Assembly (NCBI GenBank): GCA_907163375.1
Contig: CAJQUW010012929.1
Span: 62,001-126,000 of the forward strand
Direction: 5' to 3'
From: Prostheceraeus crozeri
Taxonomy: Eukaryota; Platyhelminthes; Polycladida; Euryleptidae
Length of the DNA stretch: 64,000 nucleotides
Below the pieces are notes generated by a model, which ran no database searches, was not told the DNA's origin, and worked only from the letters and a program-made list of their open reading frames with translations. Shown here piece by piece: positions 46,202 to 57,885 of the stretch (position 1 is the first letter of the stretch; every line of letters begins with the position of its first letter). Both the position numbers and the translations under genes were made by a program.

Positions 46202-49200
46202 AGTAAAGTATTCAGGAAAGTCCATGCATCGCATGTTGTCACAACTTCCAATACAGAATTATATAATTTATATATTATATATTCTATTATAGAATATTTC
46301 AATTATAGAATTTTATCCTCTGATGTGACCTGAGTAGGTGGCATTTAGGAGCTTATAGATAGCATGACCATTCTCATATTGATATAATTAACATACCACT
46401 TTCTTATTCGCTGTATGGATACAGTTTTCTCACATGTTAACTCTACATACAGAAATTCATTGCATCCAGGTGTGAAGGTAATAATCGCATTGAGATTCTA
46501 TGTAGACTATACAAGTGCTTTCATTAATCAGGTATTTGCAATAGTCTACCAGCGTAAATTTCCTCGGCCTGCGTGAAAAATGGAAATTTGCCGCGTAGGA
46601 CCACTGATGATAACACAATGTGCCTACTCATCAAGTCATATTCGTGTGTACATACACGTGCCGTAGATTGACAAATGAATGATCGCAGATTTTATCCAAA
46701 TCAAAGAATTAATGGATATTGCGAAAGTTCAAAATCTGAATCGATTGGGTTCGAGAATACCTATGAATTAAACCACCGAATTCTATAATGCCTACTAACA
46801 ATATCGTCAGTGTTCGGTTGCTGATAGCTTCAACTTAACAGTGTGACCGCATAGCGTTACGACGTTGCGATTTTCAAAATGCTCTATGAAACATATTTGC
46901 GAACATGAAGCGGATCTAAGTAGACAATGTGATATGAATCACTTACCCTGATTTGCACCTAAAGTTTGGAAGCTTTGTAGGTTGGTTGAATGTCGTGGTG
47001 AGACGAAAAATGTAGAAAAATGTTTTTTTACAATGTTTCTTTTTTTATCATGGTGTCATTTAAATTGATTTTTTTGTGATTGAATTCAAATTTCCGTGGT
47101 AAATTGAATGCACATGTATTTCTGGAAAATGTAAGACCATTGTATACGATTAGACCATTGTTTGTTATGAGCAAATGAAGTGGAGCGACTTTTGAACCTA
47201 CCACATTTTGCTATAAGTGCATAGGTAGAGCTCGGATAGTGAAATACTCTATCATATTAATCTCATATAACTGCTGAGAAATTATCGGGGGAGGGGCATT
47301 GACCTCATTTAACCCGATTCATCATTTAAAAGTCTAAGCACTCGTCGAAATGCACACAAAAACCGCTTGACGACAGCAACTGATCTTACTATGATTCTGT
47401 CCTCATTTCTATGTGTCCATCAAGATAATTCATCATTAGAAGTTTCTATAATGTGCAACGATTAGGGTGATCATTGAAGTTACTATAATGACCTGGTCGC
47501 ACTATCTTTTAGTTAATTTGCCACGCTCGAAGTTTTTCGCCGCCCCGCAACGAATACCATCGAAGTTGATATTTACTCTCAGGGTTGGTCACATTTGATA
47601 GTTGTGCTCGTTATAGCAACTTGATTGACTTTTGAAGTCGGCAACAAAGACCTCAGTTCAGGAATCTGATTAGCCAATTGCTCAACTATCAGCTATCAGC
47701 TCTCATGTGTGAAGGCGCCTTTAGTCCACCACCATATTGGCCATAATATTGAAAAAATTAAAAAAATGTGAAAACAATTGAAAACGAAATGTAGGCTATA
47801 TCGATTTTTTATATCGGCTGCCTATGGATTTCTGACTTGTAGCGATTTACATGCGCCAAGTGTCATGAGTGATACTGTAGTACAGGGGACAGTAGACGTC
47901 GCATGGAAGAGGTCGAGCCGTATAGAAATCACCTCTTTGTACGACTACAAAATGCAGTGCATAGTTTTCTATAATATTCAAGATGCATGAAAATGACTTA
48001 TTTTGTTATGTTATTGAAGACTTTAAGCGACCTAACAATAGGAAGAATAAAATGAATTTATGTTATAGACGAAATGAAGGAATTTTAGCCAATCATTCAT
48101 TTTTATTATTCAAATACATCATATAAACAATCCATATGCATAGTTAAATAATCTGACAACAATCCGAATCAGACACAAAACATCTCACCTACTTCAGAGA
48201 CATTCGAAAAAAAACAAAACAATTGATGGACTGTGTGATAAAAGCAAAACTCGTGTATTTTCAAGTTCAAGTTTTTTAAGCAATCTCCACTGTAGTAATG
48301 AAACCGTGCGTCATTCCTCACCATTACATGTAGTAACCTAAGGATGAACTTCACTAAAATGAAGTAATGAAGTAATGAAATAGAAATTTGGCACTATACT
48401 GCCAAACAGTAGAAAATGGGTTAATTACAAAATACCGCTTTACCTGAGGTTATCAAATAGGCAATTTGAGAAAAAAAATATTAGGTCAAATTCAGGAATT
48501 TTATGTCAGTTTTTTGTTCCGCACGCTGACACATGTATGAAATAAATAAATGCGTGTCTCACATACATATTTCATGGACAATGTGTTAATCCATAGTCAT
48601 CTCTGAGCCTTTAATGAACTGCACATTTATCAAACTTAATGAACTTACATGTAGAAAACCTTCTAATGAAACACTACGGAAGATTTCTGACTTGCATATG
48701 ACATGGAACACCTGTACGTCTTATCAGAGAGTGCTTGCTACTTAGAGTAGAGGTTTGAAAATGCACCATAACTGATTAAACTACCTCCTTACATCTGTTG
48801 CATGATACAAGAAATGATATCACTTAATGACCAGACACATGCAATGTACGAAATAAAGTGAATGAGACAAATGCACGAAAGTGAAATCCGATTTTTTTTG
48901 TGCGGGGAGCTGGCGAACACCTGTCTCCTAGCTGGCAAATCACAGAGGCTCCCTATTTTCTTGAGTTTGTCTTGCATCACTTGTATTTGTGCTAACATGG
49001 TAAGACGTTGACTGCTTTGTATCTATTGAGTTAGCATGATGATTTTGGAGTTTTCGGTGATGGATTAGCGAGCGCCTCGAGGAAATCAATGCTTCAATTT
49101 CCCGGTAAGTGGATTGATAAGAAGTCTTCCTCGCAGAAGTATAGAACGTTAAGATAAAACACAATATCTAGCAAGAAATGTCCAACAAACATTAAATAAT

Positions 49201-49590
49201 CAAAATGTTTTCAAGTTTCACTCCAACTGCCACAAGCAAAGTTCTTTGCCTCATTTCACACACGTGTATACAGATTCCCGTATGGTATTCGTAAAATTGG
49301 AGGAGATTGCAGGAAGCTCATAAATCCCTTGAAAGTACCACCCTTGAAATTCAGTCATTCTAACATACGTTGCATCACAATCAATTCCTACATTACACTA
49401 AAAGTGAATATAGGTATACATTCCTTTGATCGTAGGCCTTCGGTATCCTTATTAGCTGACCTAGCTTTGCATAGCAGCAACTACTTTCCATACGCATATC
49501 AGCTTTCACATATATAATATGTAAAATAATAAAAGCAACTACATGGAATAGAAGCGCTTACTGCATTACAAAACTTCGAACAAAGGCAAA
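46202..49590. other. Intergenic, no gene recognised
   Basis: Low-complexity AT patches (46255-46310) and short frames without motifs. No element ends identified. Confidence 0.45.
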
Positions 49591-49599
49591 GCTATGTAC

Positions 49600-49720
49600 C
49601 AGGGTTGAAATCGGCCGGTACCGAGCCGGTGACCGGCGTATTCAAAACCGACCAATCGATCAGTGGCCTGCTAATTATAAACCGGGAAGTTGCCGGCGTC
49701 TCTATACCGGTTGGTTATGG
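49600..49720. repeat. CCGG-rich possible hAT-type terminus
   Basis: CAGGGTTGAAATCGGCCGG starts at 49600, followed by several CCGGT/ACCGG words. A similar stretch in inverted orientation ends at about 57982 (GACGGTTCCAACCAC). The 8-bp flanks are GCTATGTA before the first and GCTATGCC after the second, six of eight matching. They may bound one large old element, or be two unrelated MITEs. Confidence 0.3.
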
Positions 49721-49779
49721 CTTTGATCGTCAGGCATTATTTGGTTATCTTGTTATGCCGTAGAGACTATCCAATTTAT

Positions 49780-50672
49780 CCGTGTACCCAGTGGAATCCG
49801 ACAGAAGCCGCACTATTGCCATTATGAATGAGTTCCTCTTCATCAAAATTTCCAATGTGAATTTCAACTTCACCCGGTACATCATTCACAACACATCTCA
49901 TTTCCAATTACATCATCTTCATATTCTTCCGAGTCACTGTCGGTCTTATTATGCGGAGGGATGATGATCACATCAGGTCCATCGTCAAAATCACTGCCTC
50001 CTTCTTCCAGCAAGGCCGCAGCCTGTTCTACTGTCAGCAAACGACGTCGAGACATAACTGGCAATTGAATGAATGAATATCAAATTATCATTCTCAAACT
50101 CAATCAAAGTGCACAAGCAAGCCACAGATATGCGAAAAAATCAATTATGCGATAGACGGCAATTAGACGGAACTAGTGTTGACTATATTCAAAAAATTTG
50201 ATAACATAGATATCTAGCCAGTCAGAATCGTAAACAGAATCGTCTACAAGCAAATCACAGATATGCGAAAAATTCAAACATTCGATAGACGTCTACGAGA
50301 CGAAAATAATGTTGACTGAAATCAAAAAAATTTGATAAGTTTGATATCTATCCTGTCATAATCGTAAACATTGTGCGTTGTATATTATATACAACTTCGT
50401 GTTAGCATTGTAGATTCCAAGCAAAGTACTATTTTTTATAATTATGCCAGCCTAAATGCTAGGAACAATCATATAAGTAGGTAGTGTTGCTTCCAGTCAT
50501 CAAGAAATCGAACATTTTTTAGAAATTACAACTTATTCCGGCAGTGTCCTATCTATAGGACGGTCACAAATACCGGTAACACTGCCTTTCTTTCCTTTTA
50601 TTGGATATCTGACTGACATTTATGAGAAAATTTCAAAGAATAATTTTTTCTATTATGTTGCTGGTTAATGGG
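49780..50672 (-). pseudogene. piggyBac 5' remnant (pB5), minus strand
   Basis: The minus frame 49882-50064 begins MSRRRLLTVEQAAALLEEGG and continues with an acidic stretch (DSDSEEYEDD), a classic piggyBac transposase N-terminus. After a stop, a neighbouring frame adds NDVPGEVEIHIGNFDEEE to about 49780. The core is absent. Its 5' end would be at 50672, where the sequence reads GGTTAATGGG then TTAA, matching termini beginning CCCATT. A near-palindrome GTCCTATCTATAGGAC lies at 50546-50561, and a 137-bp tandem duplication at 50111-50371 sits in the 5' untranslated region. Confidence 0.6.
50111..50371. repeat. Diverged tandem duplication, unit about 137 bp, two copies
   Basis: CAAGCAAGCCACAGATATGCG ... 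AATCGTAAACAG is followed by CAAGCAAATCACAGATATGC ... ATCGTAAACA. The copies share long blocks (for example TCAAAAAAATTTGATAA) with many substitutions. It lies between the pB5 start codon and its terminus. Confidence 0.7.
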
Positions 50673-51216
50673 TTAACACGTTTACTGCCGCGTTCATTGC
50701 CAAAAAAAACTGCCGTACCAAATCGATCAAAAATGCTCCTAAGATATATATTTTGACTTCCTAACGAGGGAATCAAGAGTTTCATTTTAATTTGAAATGC
50801 GCGAGTTAACTCGTCATTGGCAATGGAAACTCCCTGCCTGCTTCTATTGCCAGAGACGAGTTAACTCGCGCCTAAGTCAATCCCGTCTACTTACAGATCT
50901 ATTCAATCTATGTTGCATTTTATCGGTTAGGTATGTTTCTAGCCTATTTGTCAAGTCTTCCACCTGCATTATGTACACTTGCCATCATTATAGCGCTTTT
51001 TAAGTTTACGGTAGTCAGGAAAATAAACATCACATCAAATGACTCACTCTCTACTATTCAAATATCTGTGCCATGTTATTCATTGCTACGAAAGGGAAAT
51101 CTGCAGACTGAATGGAAGACAATGAATGACCTTTATTTTAGCAAGTGCATCGAGTTTTGCGCCAACGTAAGTCGCTCAGTTAGTCACGAGAATCATTCAC
51201 CTCGCCAACGCCGGTC

Positions 51217-51680
51217 ATGAAACGACGACATACGCTTGAAGATATTGTTGAACTTCAATCTGATTTCGAATGTGACAATGTCGACGATCCACTATCGAAC
51301 TAAGAAGAGCTCGATGAATTGTCTGACGACGATCTAGACAATAGTGCCAATAACATCAGTAGCTCAACTTCGAAGGTTAATCACTCTAACGACTGCGAGC
51401 ATAGGTGGACTACGAATCAAAATCAAACTTCCCCGCCGACTTTTTCGTTCACTGAAGAGACAGGACTTCGCCAAAACATTGACTTTTCGTCTGTTGCTAT
51501 CATAATGGAATTATTTTTTAACGACGATTTTTGGAATCTGCTAGTCAACGAAACAAATCGATATGCTGCTCAAGAAATCGCTAAGAGTAAACCTCTTCGA
51601 GGATCTTCTCGTCTTCATGAATGGAAAGATACTGACATTCAAGAAATGAAGTCTTTCTTAGGCCTCCTTCTCCAGATGGG
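51217..51680 (+). pseudogene. piggyBac transposase of pB2, N-terminal part
   Basis: Starts at ATG 51217 (MKRRHTLEDIVELQSDFE), the typical short basic start followed by an acidic stretch. An in-frame TAA interrupts at 51301. The frame then carries NDDFWNLLVNETNRYAAQEI, WKDTDIQEMKSFLGLLLQMG, the start of the conserved piggyBac domain, and stops at the nested insertion at 51683. The same codon resumes at 55035 on the other side (MG then SINMPTVESYWS), which fixes the insertion point. Confidence 0.8.
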
Positions 51681-51799
51681 ATCACAGTGCGCCTGAATCA
51701 AGTTTTGGATTAAAAAAATATATCATGAGCGAAACCAATTTTTTCACGATCTATGACCTCTTGGGACAAAATAATCGCAAAAATAAAAATATTTCAATG

Positions 51800-52053
51800 A
51801 ACAGATTTTTTACAAATGGGCTTTTTCAAAGTGGCCGCCCTTTTTGCTATAAAATCGTCAAGTTGTACATTAGTATGACTTTTCTGCCTTGTTAACTCAC
51901 TCCAGCTGCTCAAATATCTCAAAAAATATTATCCAGCAAATGGCATAGCGTTTAGCTCGTAACGGAATATCTATTTTTCATTCATAAGTAGTATATTATC
52001 GACATGATGCTATTTTCATAAAAAGGAAAATATTTTTTATTTTTTGATGAAAC
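51800..52053. repeat. Extra segment in the left TIR of RAG1-like element 2
   Basis: About 254 bp between otherwise matching TIR halves; the right TIR has only about seven bases (TACCGTC) here. No TIRs or gene seen inside. It may be an insertion in the left arm, or a deletion from the right. Confidence 0.65.
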
Positions 52054-52282
52054 GAAAAGTCATTCAGTTGTTAGCGTTCCATAAAGGCATTAGATCACAT
52101 GTTGTCATTGAATTGATGGATTTAAAAAGAAAAACATGTCCTCAGCTAGCAATTATCAACTTAAATTTGACTGCAGGAACATTTATGAAAATAATTATAG
52201 TAGTATTTATCTCAACTGTAACTTAACTTCATACATGACTGTGACGGCGGTTTTTTGATATTCACCCCTCAAGTACTATGTA

Positions 52283-54481
52283 TCAATAGTATGTTGGCCT
52301 ATGTACATGAGGAAAAGTAAAAACACGATCGTTAATCAAGTAGCAACTTGTTCGAATCATGAAATCGTAGTGTACTAATTCGCAATCAAAATGTCTAGCA
52401 TTAAATACACAGACTGATCGATGTAATCGATTAGGAAATTGAGGATGCTGGTCTTGAATTTTGAAGGTTTTCCATACATCATTGAAACTGTGATGCAATG
52501 ATTCTATCACTTGTTCGCTATAATGTCCCAGCCCTCGTCCAGTCATTTCACAGAAAGTTGGAATGTGGAAAAAAATTGCATGTAGTTTAGGGGTAATATT
52601 TAACGATAGCTTGCTACATGCATCCTTGAAAGCCAAGACTTTTATTTTGAAATCGGGGTCTAACACTAGACCATAACACGAACTGACGACTTCGCTGAAA
52701 CAACGGAACGCATTGACGTATTCCAGAATCACTGATTCTCTTGGGCAGATACTCTCAAGTCGGTCAACATTCTGCAAGAGTTGTCCTGAACTGTTGCCAG
52801 AAAAACTTCCTCCATGTACTGGGCTTCTCTGGACATTGCAAGCACGAAGCCAAAGATGCGCCTGGTCCTACTCTTTTTCCAAAGCCGAATAAAGAGTGGC
52901 AGTTGGTCCGGAGAGCAAATGAAGTTCGGGAGGGGGAATCAGCTCAATGATGGGAATTGAAGGATCTGATGTAAATTTGATGATTGTGGGGTGAATAACA
53001 TTGTAAAATTGCCTGGCTCTACGTTTATCTTTACCGGTCTCAAAATACTTCCAAAATTGGTTATTTAATGATGAAAGTGTCCTCGTCGGACCCTCAGTCT
53101 CTAGTTATCCCTTCTCAGCAATACACCAGCTGCACGGATGCTTGCTGCCATGTGGCATAAGGTCAAGGAGTATATTGCAAAGTTTCAAGTCACATGCAAC
53201 GACGAAGGATTCTGCCATAGTGTGCAGACCAGTTTTCATCCAAAGAAGCTTCACATTATTATAATTTTCCTGCACGTCGGGTACTAAAGCAAGAATAAAA
53301 CTGCGCTTAACCCCGGAGTCTTTGAACTGGGATGTCAAACCTGACACGAAATTACGGCGTGAAGAATGTGGATTAGTGTCTTGTTCATTAACTGAAAAGA
53401 CAGACAGTCCAATTTTTAAAAATCCGCCTCCTCCGTCAATTCCGATTCGAATATGCATATTGTCACTGTTTAGCCCCCTTTTTGATTTTAATCTACTTAT
53501 CAGTTGATCTACATCGTTGCAGAAGACTACATACTTTAAATGCCGGTCGACAACCTCATCTTTGACCATTGAAATGAAATCCAATTTTTCGACGGTGAAT
53601 AAGTCATCAATTTCGTGTGAAGTATTTACAATTCGCTCTTTAAGACCTGGCTCAATAACAAATCGAGATTGGGAAGCATAACGAATATCTCTGCTCATTT
53701 TAAACAGTTGTCGACTACTAAGATTCAAGTCATCTTGAACATGAGATATATCATCAACCGAAAGCTGGAGACTATCGTTAGGGTTTTTCAATGAAATATT
53801 TTTATTCTTACCACTCATTGTAGACAGTGAAGTTCCAACATCATCAATAATGCGCGATGCAACCCGCTGTTTAGTGATTTTTGTGGGGGAATCTAATAAT
53901 TTATCAATATTGTGAATTCTTTGGCGCTTTGATCGACAAGAATCTCTCGAGTGGGAACATCCTGGACATAATTTTGAAAAACAAAGGCTGCATACCCTAA
54001 AACTAGGTGGAGTCTCGGATGTGGCACTGAAATGTTGTTGAGGACGACCAGCTTTTTTCTTCATCTTACTGGCTTCCTGCAAATCGGCGCGAGGAACCGA
54101 ACAAATACGACAGGTGCAAATTGTGGTTGATCGAAGTATTATCGGTCGATTAGGGTTGTAGTCAGAAATCAACGGAAAAGTCACATCATATCCACGTCGT
54201 TTCTTAGAAAGCAACATATGGCAGCCATTGCACAATGCCTCTGAAAAATTAGCATCTTCCGTCGTATAACCGTCAATAACAAACTCCTGGATGCTTTTCA
54301 TGTCACCTTCAGAAATACCCCGCTTTCCTTTACGGTAGCATACCGTGCACACTTTCTTGCGATTTTCATTATGATTTTTCTCGGCACAGACAAGATCATC
54401 ACCAGCGGAAGCCATTCCAAGCATTAATGTGAGACTAATTTCAAATTCGTTAGATATCACTGCCACATAGTTCAAATTCAA
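52283..54481 (-). pseudogene. RAG1-like transposase of element 2, two in-frame stops
   Basis: One continuous frame of about 732 codons interrupted only by TAA at 53105-53107 and TAG at 52868-52870. N-terminal zinc region: C45/C48, C84/C87, C122/C124/C127, C164/C167, C172/C175, H177, C182. Core: IGIDGGGGFLKI (D349), ACDLKL (D431) with CSWC at +19 and +22 (C450, C453), IELIPPPELHLLSG (about 52935), KLHAIFFHI and GHYSEQVIESLH near the C-terminus. The TAG replaces a position where element 1 has Trp. The intact joint between zinc region and core shows that the two form a single protein in this family. It would act as the nuclear recombinase of its element. Confidence 0.85.
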
Positions 54482-55034
54482 ATCATGCCTGAATGCAAGT
54501 ATGAGTCATAGTAAGCGAACTATCACATGATGGCGCTAGTCAAATACTGACAATGATATAGGAAAAACATTGCAAACCTGTGTCTTCCATGCCAGTTATT
54601 TTTGATTGTGAATGACGTGTAACACACTGATAATGCACAGAAATATTTGATGATTCAAACACGATATCCTTATTAGTTGATTAACGACTGTTTCAAGGGG
54701 TGAATATCAAAAACCGCCGTCACAGTCATGTATGAAGTTAAGTTACAGTTGAGATAAATACTGCTATAATTATTTCCATAAATGTTCCTGCAGTCAAATT
54801 TAAGTTGATAATTGCTAGCTGAAGACATGGTTTTCCTTTTAAATCCATCAATTCAATGGCAACATGTGATCTAATGCCTTTATGGAACGCTAATAACTGA
54901 ATGACTTTTTGACGGTACATTGAAATATTTTTATTTTTGCGATTATTTTGTCCCAAGAGGTCATAGATCGTGAAAAAATTGGTTTCGCTCATGATATATT
55001 TTTTTAATCCAAAACTTGATTCAGGCGCACCATG

Positions 55035-56224
55035 GGATCAATTAACATGCCGACAGTAGAGTCATACTGGAGTAACGATAGTATGTACTATACGAAATTG
55101 TGGCGCAATCACATCAGCAGAAATCGATTTCAGTTGATTTATAGATTTTGGCATTTCCACGACAACGAAACAGAGGCATACAAGAAATGACTGGATAAAA
55201 TTTCTCCTCTGATTGATATGTTCAATAATACCATGGAGAAACTTTACGTCGCTGAAAGGAGCTTATCAATTGATGAATCCATCATTTTGTGGAGAGGAAG
55301 GCTCATTTTCCGTCAGTACATAAAAAACAAGCGCCATAAATACGGAGTAAAAATGTTTAGTCTCTGTGAGTCCGATGGTCTGATTTTGAAATTCCGAATT
55401 TACTGTGGTGAAGCATTTACTGATGAAAAATGTCTTGGTCAGTCTGGCGCGATTGCGGTGGAGATAGCAAGGATATTTGGAGAAGGATTACATGGATAGC
55501 TATTACAACTCTGTCAGCTTGACGAAATATTTTACATCAAAGCAAACTTACGTCTGTGGGACTTTGCGCTCAAATCGACGAGAAAATCCAAAAGATCTGG
55601 TGGCGACAAAGATGAAGAGAGGAGGCTGCATCCATCGGTATTCTGACTCAGTAACTGTATGTAAATGGAAAGATCGAAGGGAAGTAATCACAATCAGCAA
55701 CATGCACAAACCACAAACGATACCTGTGTTGAATCGGAATGGCAAGGAAACTATGAAGCCTAATATTGTAAGTGACTACAATAATGGTGTGTCCGGAATA
55801 GATAGATCAGATCAGATGTTGTCTTATCACTCTGCTCTGCGAAAAACTTTACGATGGTACAAAAAAAATTGTACTCAACATCGTCGAAATGTGCATAACT
55901 AATGGACATTTCATCTACAACAAATATAACGAACGCAAGTCATCTTCACTTAAATTTCGTGATGAGGTCGTGAGAAACCTTCTAGGTATCAACAGAACAC
56001 CAGTCTTTCCCGACCCAATTTCTCCTGTTTCCAGGTCTACATTCCATTACCTGCAACTTATTCCAGCAACAAGCAGCAAGGACAGGCCAACAAGGCGTTG
56101 CAGAATGTGTTGGAAAACAGGAAGCCGACGAGAAACAAGATATCAATGTGTGGTATGTAATGATCAGGCTCCGGTCAGTCTTTGCGTGGATCCCTGTTTC
56201 CGAAAATATCATTCTGACGAATGA
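55035..56224 (+). pseudogene. piggyBac transposase of pB2, core and C-terminal part
   Basis: Continues the pB2 frame after the nested insertion: SINMPTVESYWSND, RFWHFHDNETEAYKK then a TGA near 55188, LSIDESIILW (first catalytic Asp, 55272), a frameshift near 55478, MDSYYNSVSL (second Asp, 55495), TVCKWKDRREV, and VSGIDRSDQM in place of the usual GGVD. A second frameshift lies in the run of A near 55861, then NGHFIYNKY and a C-terminal Cys/His finger (RRCRMCWKTGS, YQCVVCND, CFRKYH). All family blocks are present in order. Confidence 0.82.
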
Positions 56225-56824
56225 CCATGGAAGCATTATAATCCGATTAAGTATGTACATGAACAATACAATTCAGATTCAAAAAAAGTTTCTAAATCAA
56301 TTTTATATGTTCTTGCTATATCGAAAGGAATCAGTTTTTCCTCAATAAATCTGTCTCGTGCAAAAACTCTCCGATGTGCTCTCAGAAAACTTATATTTTT
56401 TCAAGGGTTTGAATCAATTACATGTAAGCCCTGTAGCATGAACACATGTTCTGAAATAGAATCCAATCGTTAACAAAATATCTGATTATCTAATTTGCAT
56501 AGCTATATTTTAAAATGCATATGTTTGACGACTTGAAAAAGGCAATTTATAGTGATTATAAGACCATTTTAAATTAAATTTCCCGAAATGTACATGTTTT
56601 TCATACATGGCATGTATGACCACCATAGTGACGTCCAATCCCAGTGAGGAAGTTATGTTTATTTGAGCATATATCAACCTTGATGCATGTAACAATAGGA
56701 AATTAGTAAGTCAACTAATTCAGAATATATAACTGTTTTTTGTGTTGACGAGATGAAGTCGTCTTGGCAATGGAGACAAAACGCGTTTGACGAGTTAACT
56801 CGTCGTCGGCAGTGAACGTGTTAA

Positions 56825-57885
56825 AGGCATGAATGGTGAGCCTATTGTGCTATTTCTTTGATAATATGTTTTCTGCGATGAACAGCCATGCACGTAATGA
56901 CTTATCTGCTAATCTAATGAGTTGTAGACCTGCTATGACAATGTTAACTGCATTTTCAAAGTCAATCAAACACAAGCAAGCTGAAAACAAATAGTCAAAA
57001 TAATGCCTCCCAAAAAACGGGCATTGATGTAGCGATAACATGGACACAATAAGAAATATGCGTCTATTTATGTCCCGCCTCCACAAGAAAGCCTCCAGCG
57101 GTCAACGAATTCTAAGTTCCAATATAATAAAAGTTTTTCTATCAACAAAAGTTCTGAGATGAACAGTCTGATCACTAACTGAGTGCTGATGCTACGAAAT
57201 GTTTTGTCTGCGACATGCAAACTTTATCTAAAGTGATTCACTGAAGTGATATTCTCTTCTTCAGTGAGGGAATTCCAGTGATTTGTAACATTAATAAAAA
57301 CCTCATTCCACTACACTTCAAATTCAGATCTTTTGAGTTTACATTGATGACCGCGAGTGACGCAAAAGAATCTGAAACAATGAATTCGTCAGACTTGTCA
57401 TCAGTTTTCCATTTCAGTGAGTGTCATGTCCCAAGACCAAACCGTTAACTTATCAAACAATTATCCACGACCCACTGTCAAATGTTTAGGTAGTAGACCC
57501 TAGGTTGCATTGAAATCCGTTACTCATTACATCTCGGCGCTCCACGTGTTGTATAAAATATCCTATGTAGTGAATTATTCAAGATCTGGAATAATTTTAC
57601 AATAGATAGGTTGAGGAATAGGAGCACGCAATGCTTCCAAAATTCATGCAGGCTAGAATATGGGATTCTGGAAACTATGCTTGAGATGCAGTAAGGTTTG
57701 AACTACATGTATAAGTTGCCGGTAATTATTTCTTTTTTATTATTGTTTAAAGAGCAGTTTGCAATACTTATGTCACAAAACATGTGTAGATACTCAAATA
57801 ATGCAACATTTCCAGGCTCTTAGTGCTGCAATGTTTGACTAAGCAATTTATTACAGATTGAATGCCGTCAGCGCTCAACATATGT
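56825..57885. other. Intergenic, no gene recognised
   Basis: Short frames without motifs. 57886-57982 is unusually rich in CCGG/GGCC words and resembles the terminus at 49600 in inverted orientation. Confidence 0.4.

Larger units (their letters stand above)
51683..55034 (-). mobile_element. RAG1-like (N-RAG-TP/Chapaev-type) DNA transposon, copy 2, nested in pB2
   Basis: A 3,352-bp element flanked by GGAT (51679-51682 and 55035-55038). The left terminus is CACAGTGCGCCTGAATCAAG, the right one CATGGTGCGCCTGAATCAAG; aligned with element 1 they share CACRGTG..CC.GAAT. The right TIR is 54696-55034 (339 bp); the left TIR is 51683-52269 and has about 254 bp (51800-52053) not present in the right one. 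TIR identity is about 97%. It carries one transposase gene with two stop codons. It belongs to a different family from element 1 and is older by TIR divergence, though it is the youngest layer of this nest. Confidence 0.85.
50677..56820 (+). mobile_element. piggyBac-family transposon pB2, split by a nested RAG1-like element
   Basis: TTAA at 50673-50676 and 56821-56824 flanks termini CACGTTTACTGCCG (left) and CGGCAGTGAACGTG (right), inverted with one mismatch. The palindrome core CGAGTTAACTCG occurs at both ends: as a 28-bp-arm hairpin at 50799-50870 on the left and at 56789-56804 on the right. Without the nested element the unit is about 2.8 kb, normal for the family. The transposase carries two in-frame stops and two frameshifts besides the nested insertion, so it is older than pB1. 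Confidence 0.85.

Noticed and set aside
46741-46770. tRNA B-box-like GGGTTCGAGAA
   Set aside because: No matching A box or cloverleaf could be drawn around it.
51674-55043. 9-bp target duplication ATGGGATCA for RAG1-like element 2
   Set aside because: The 9-bp direct repeat is real, but this parse gives unmatched ends. Taking GGAT as the duplication gives CACAGTG/CATGGTG termini that align with CACGGTG of element 1.
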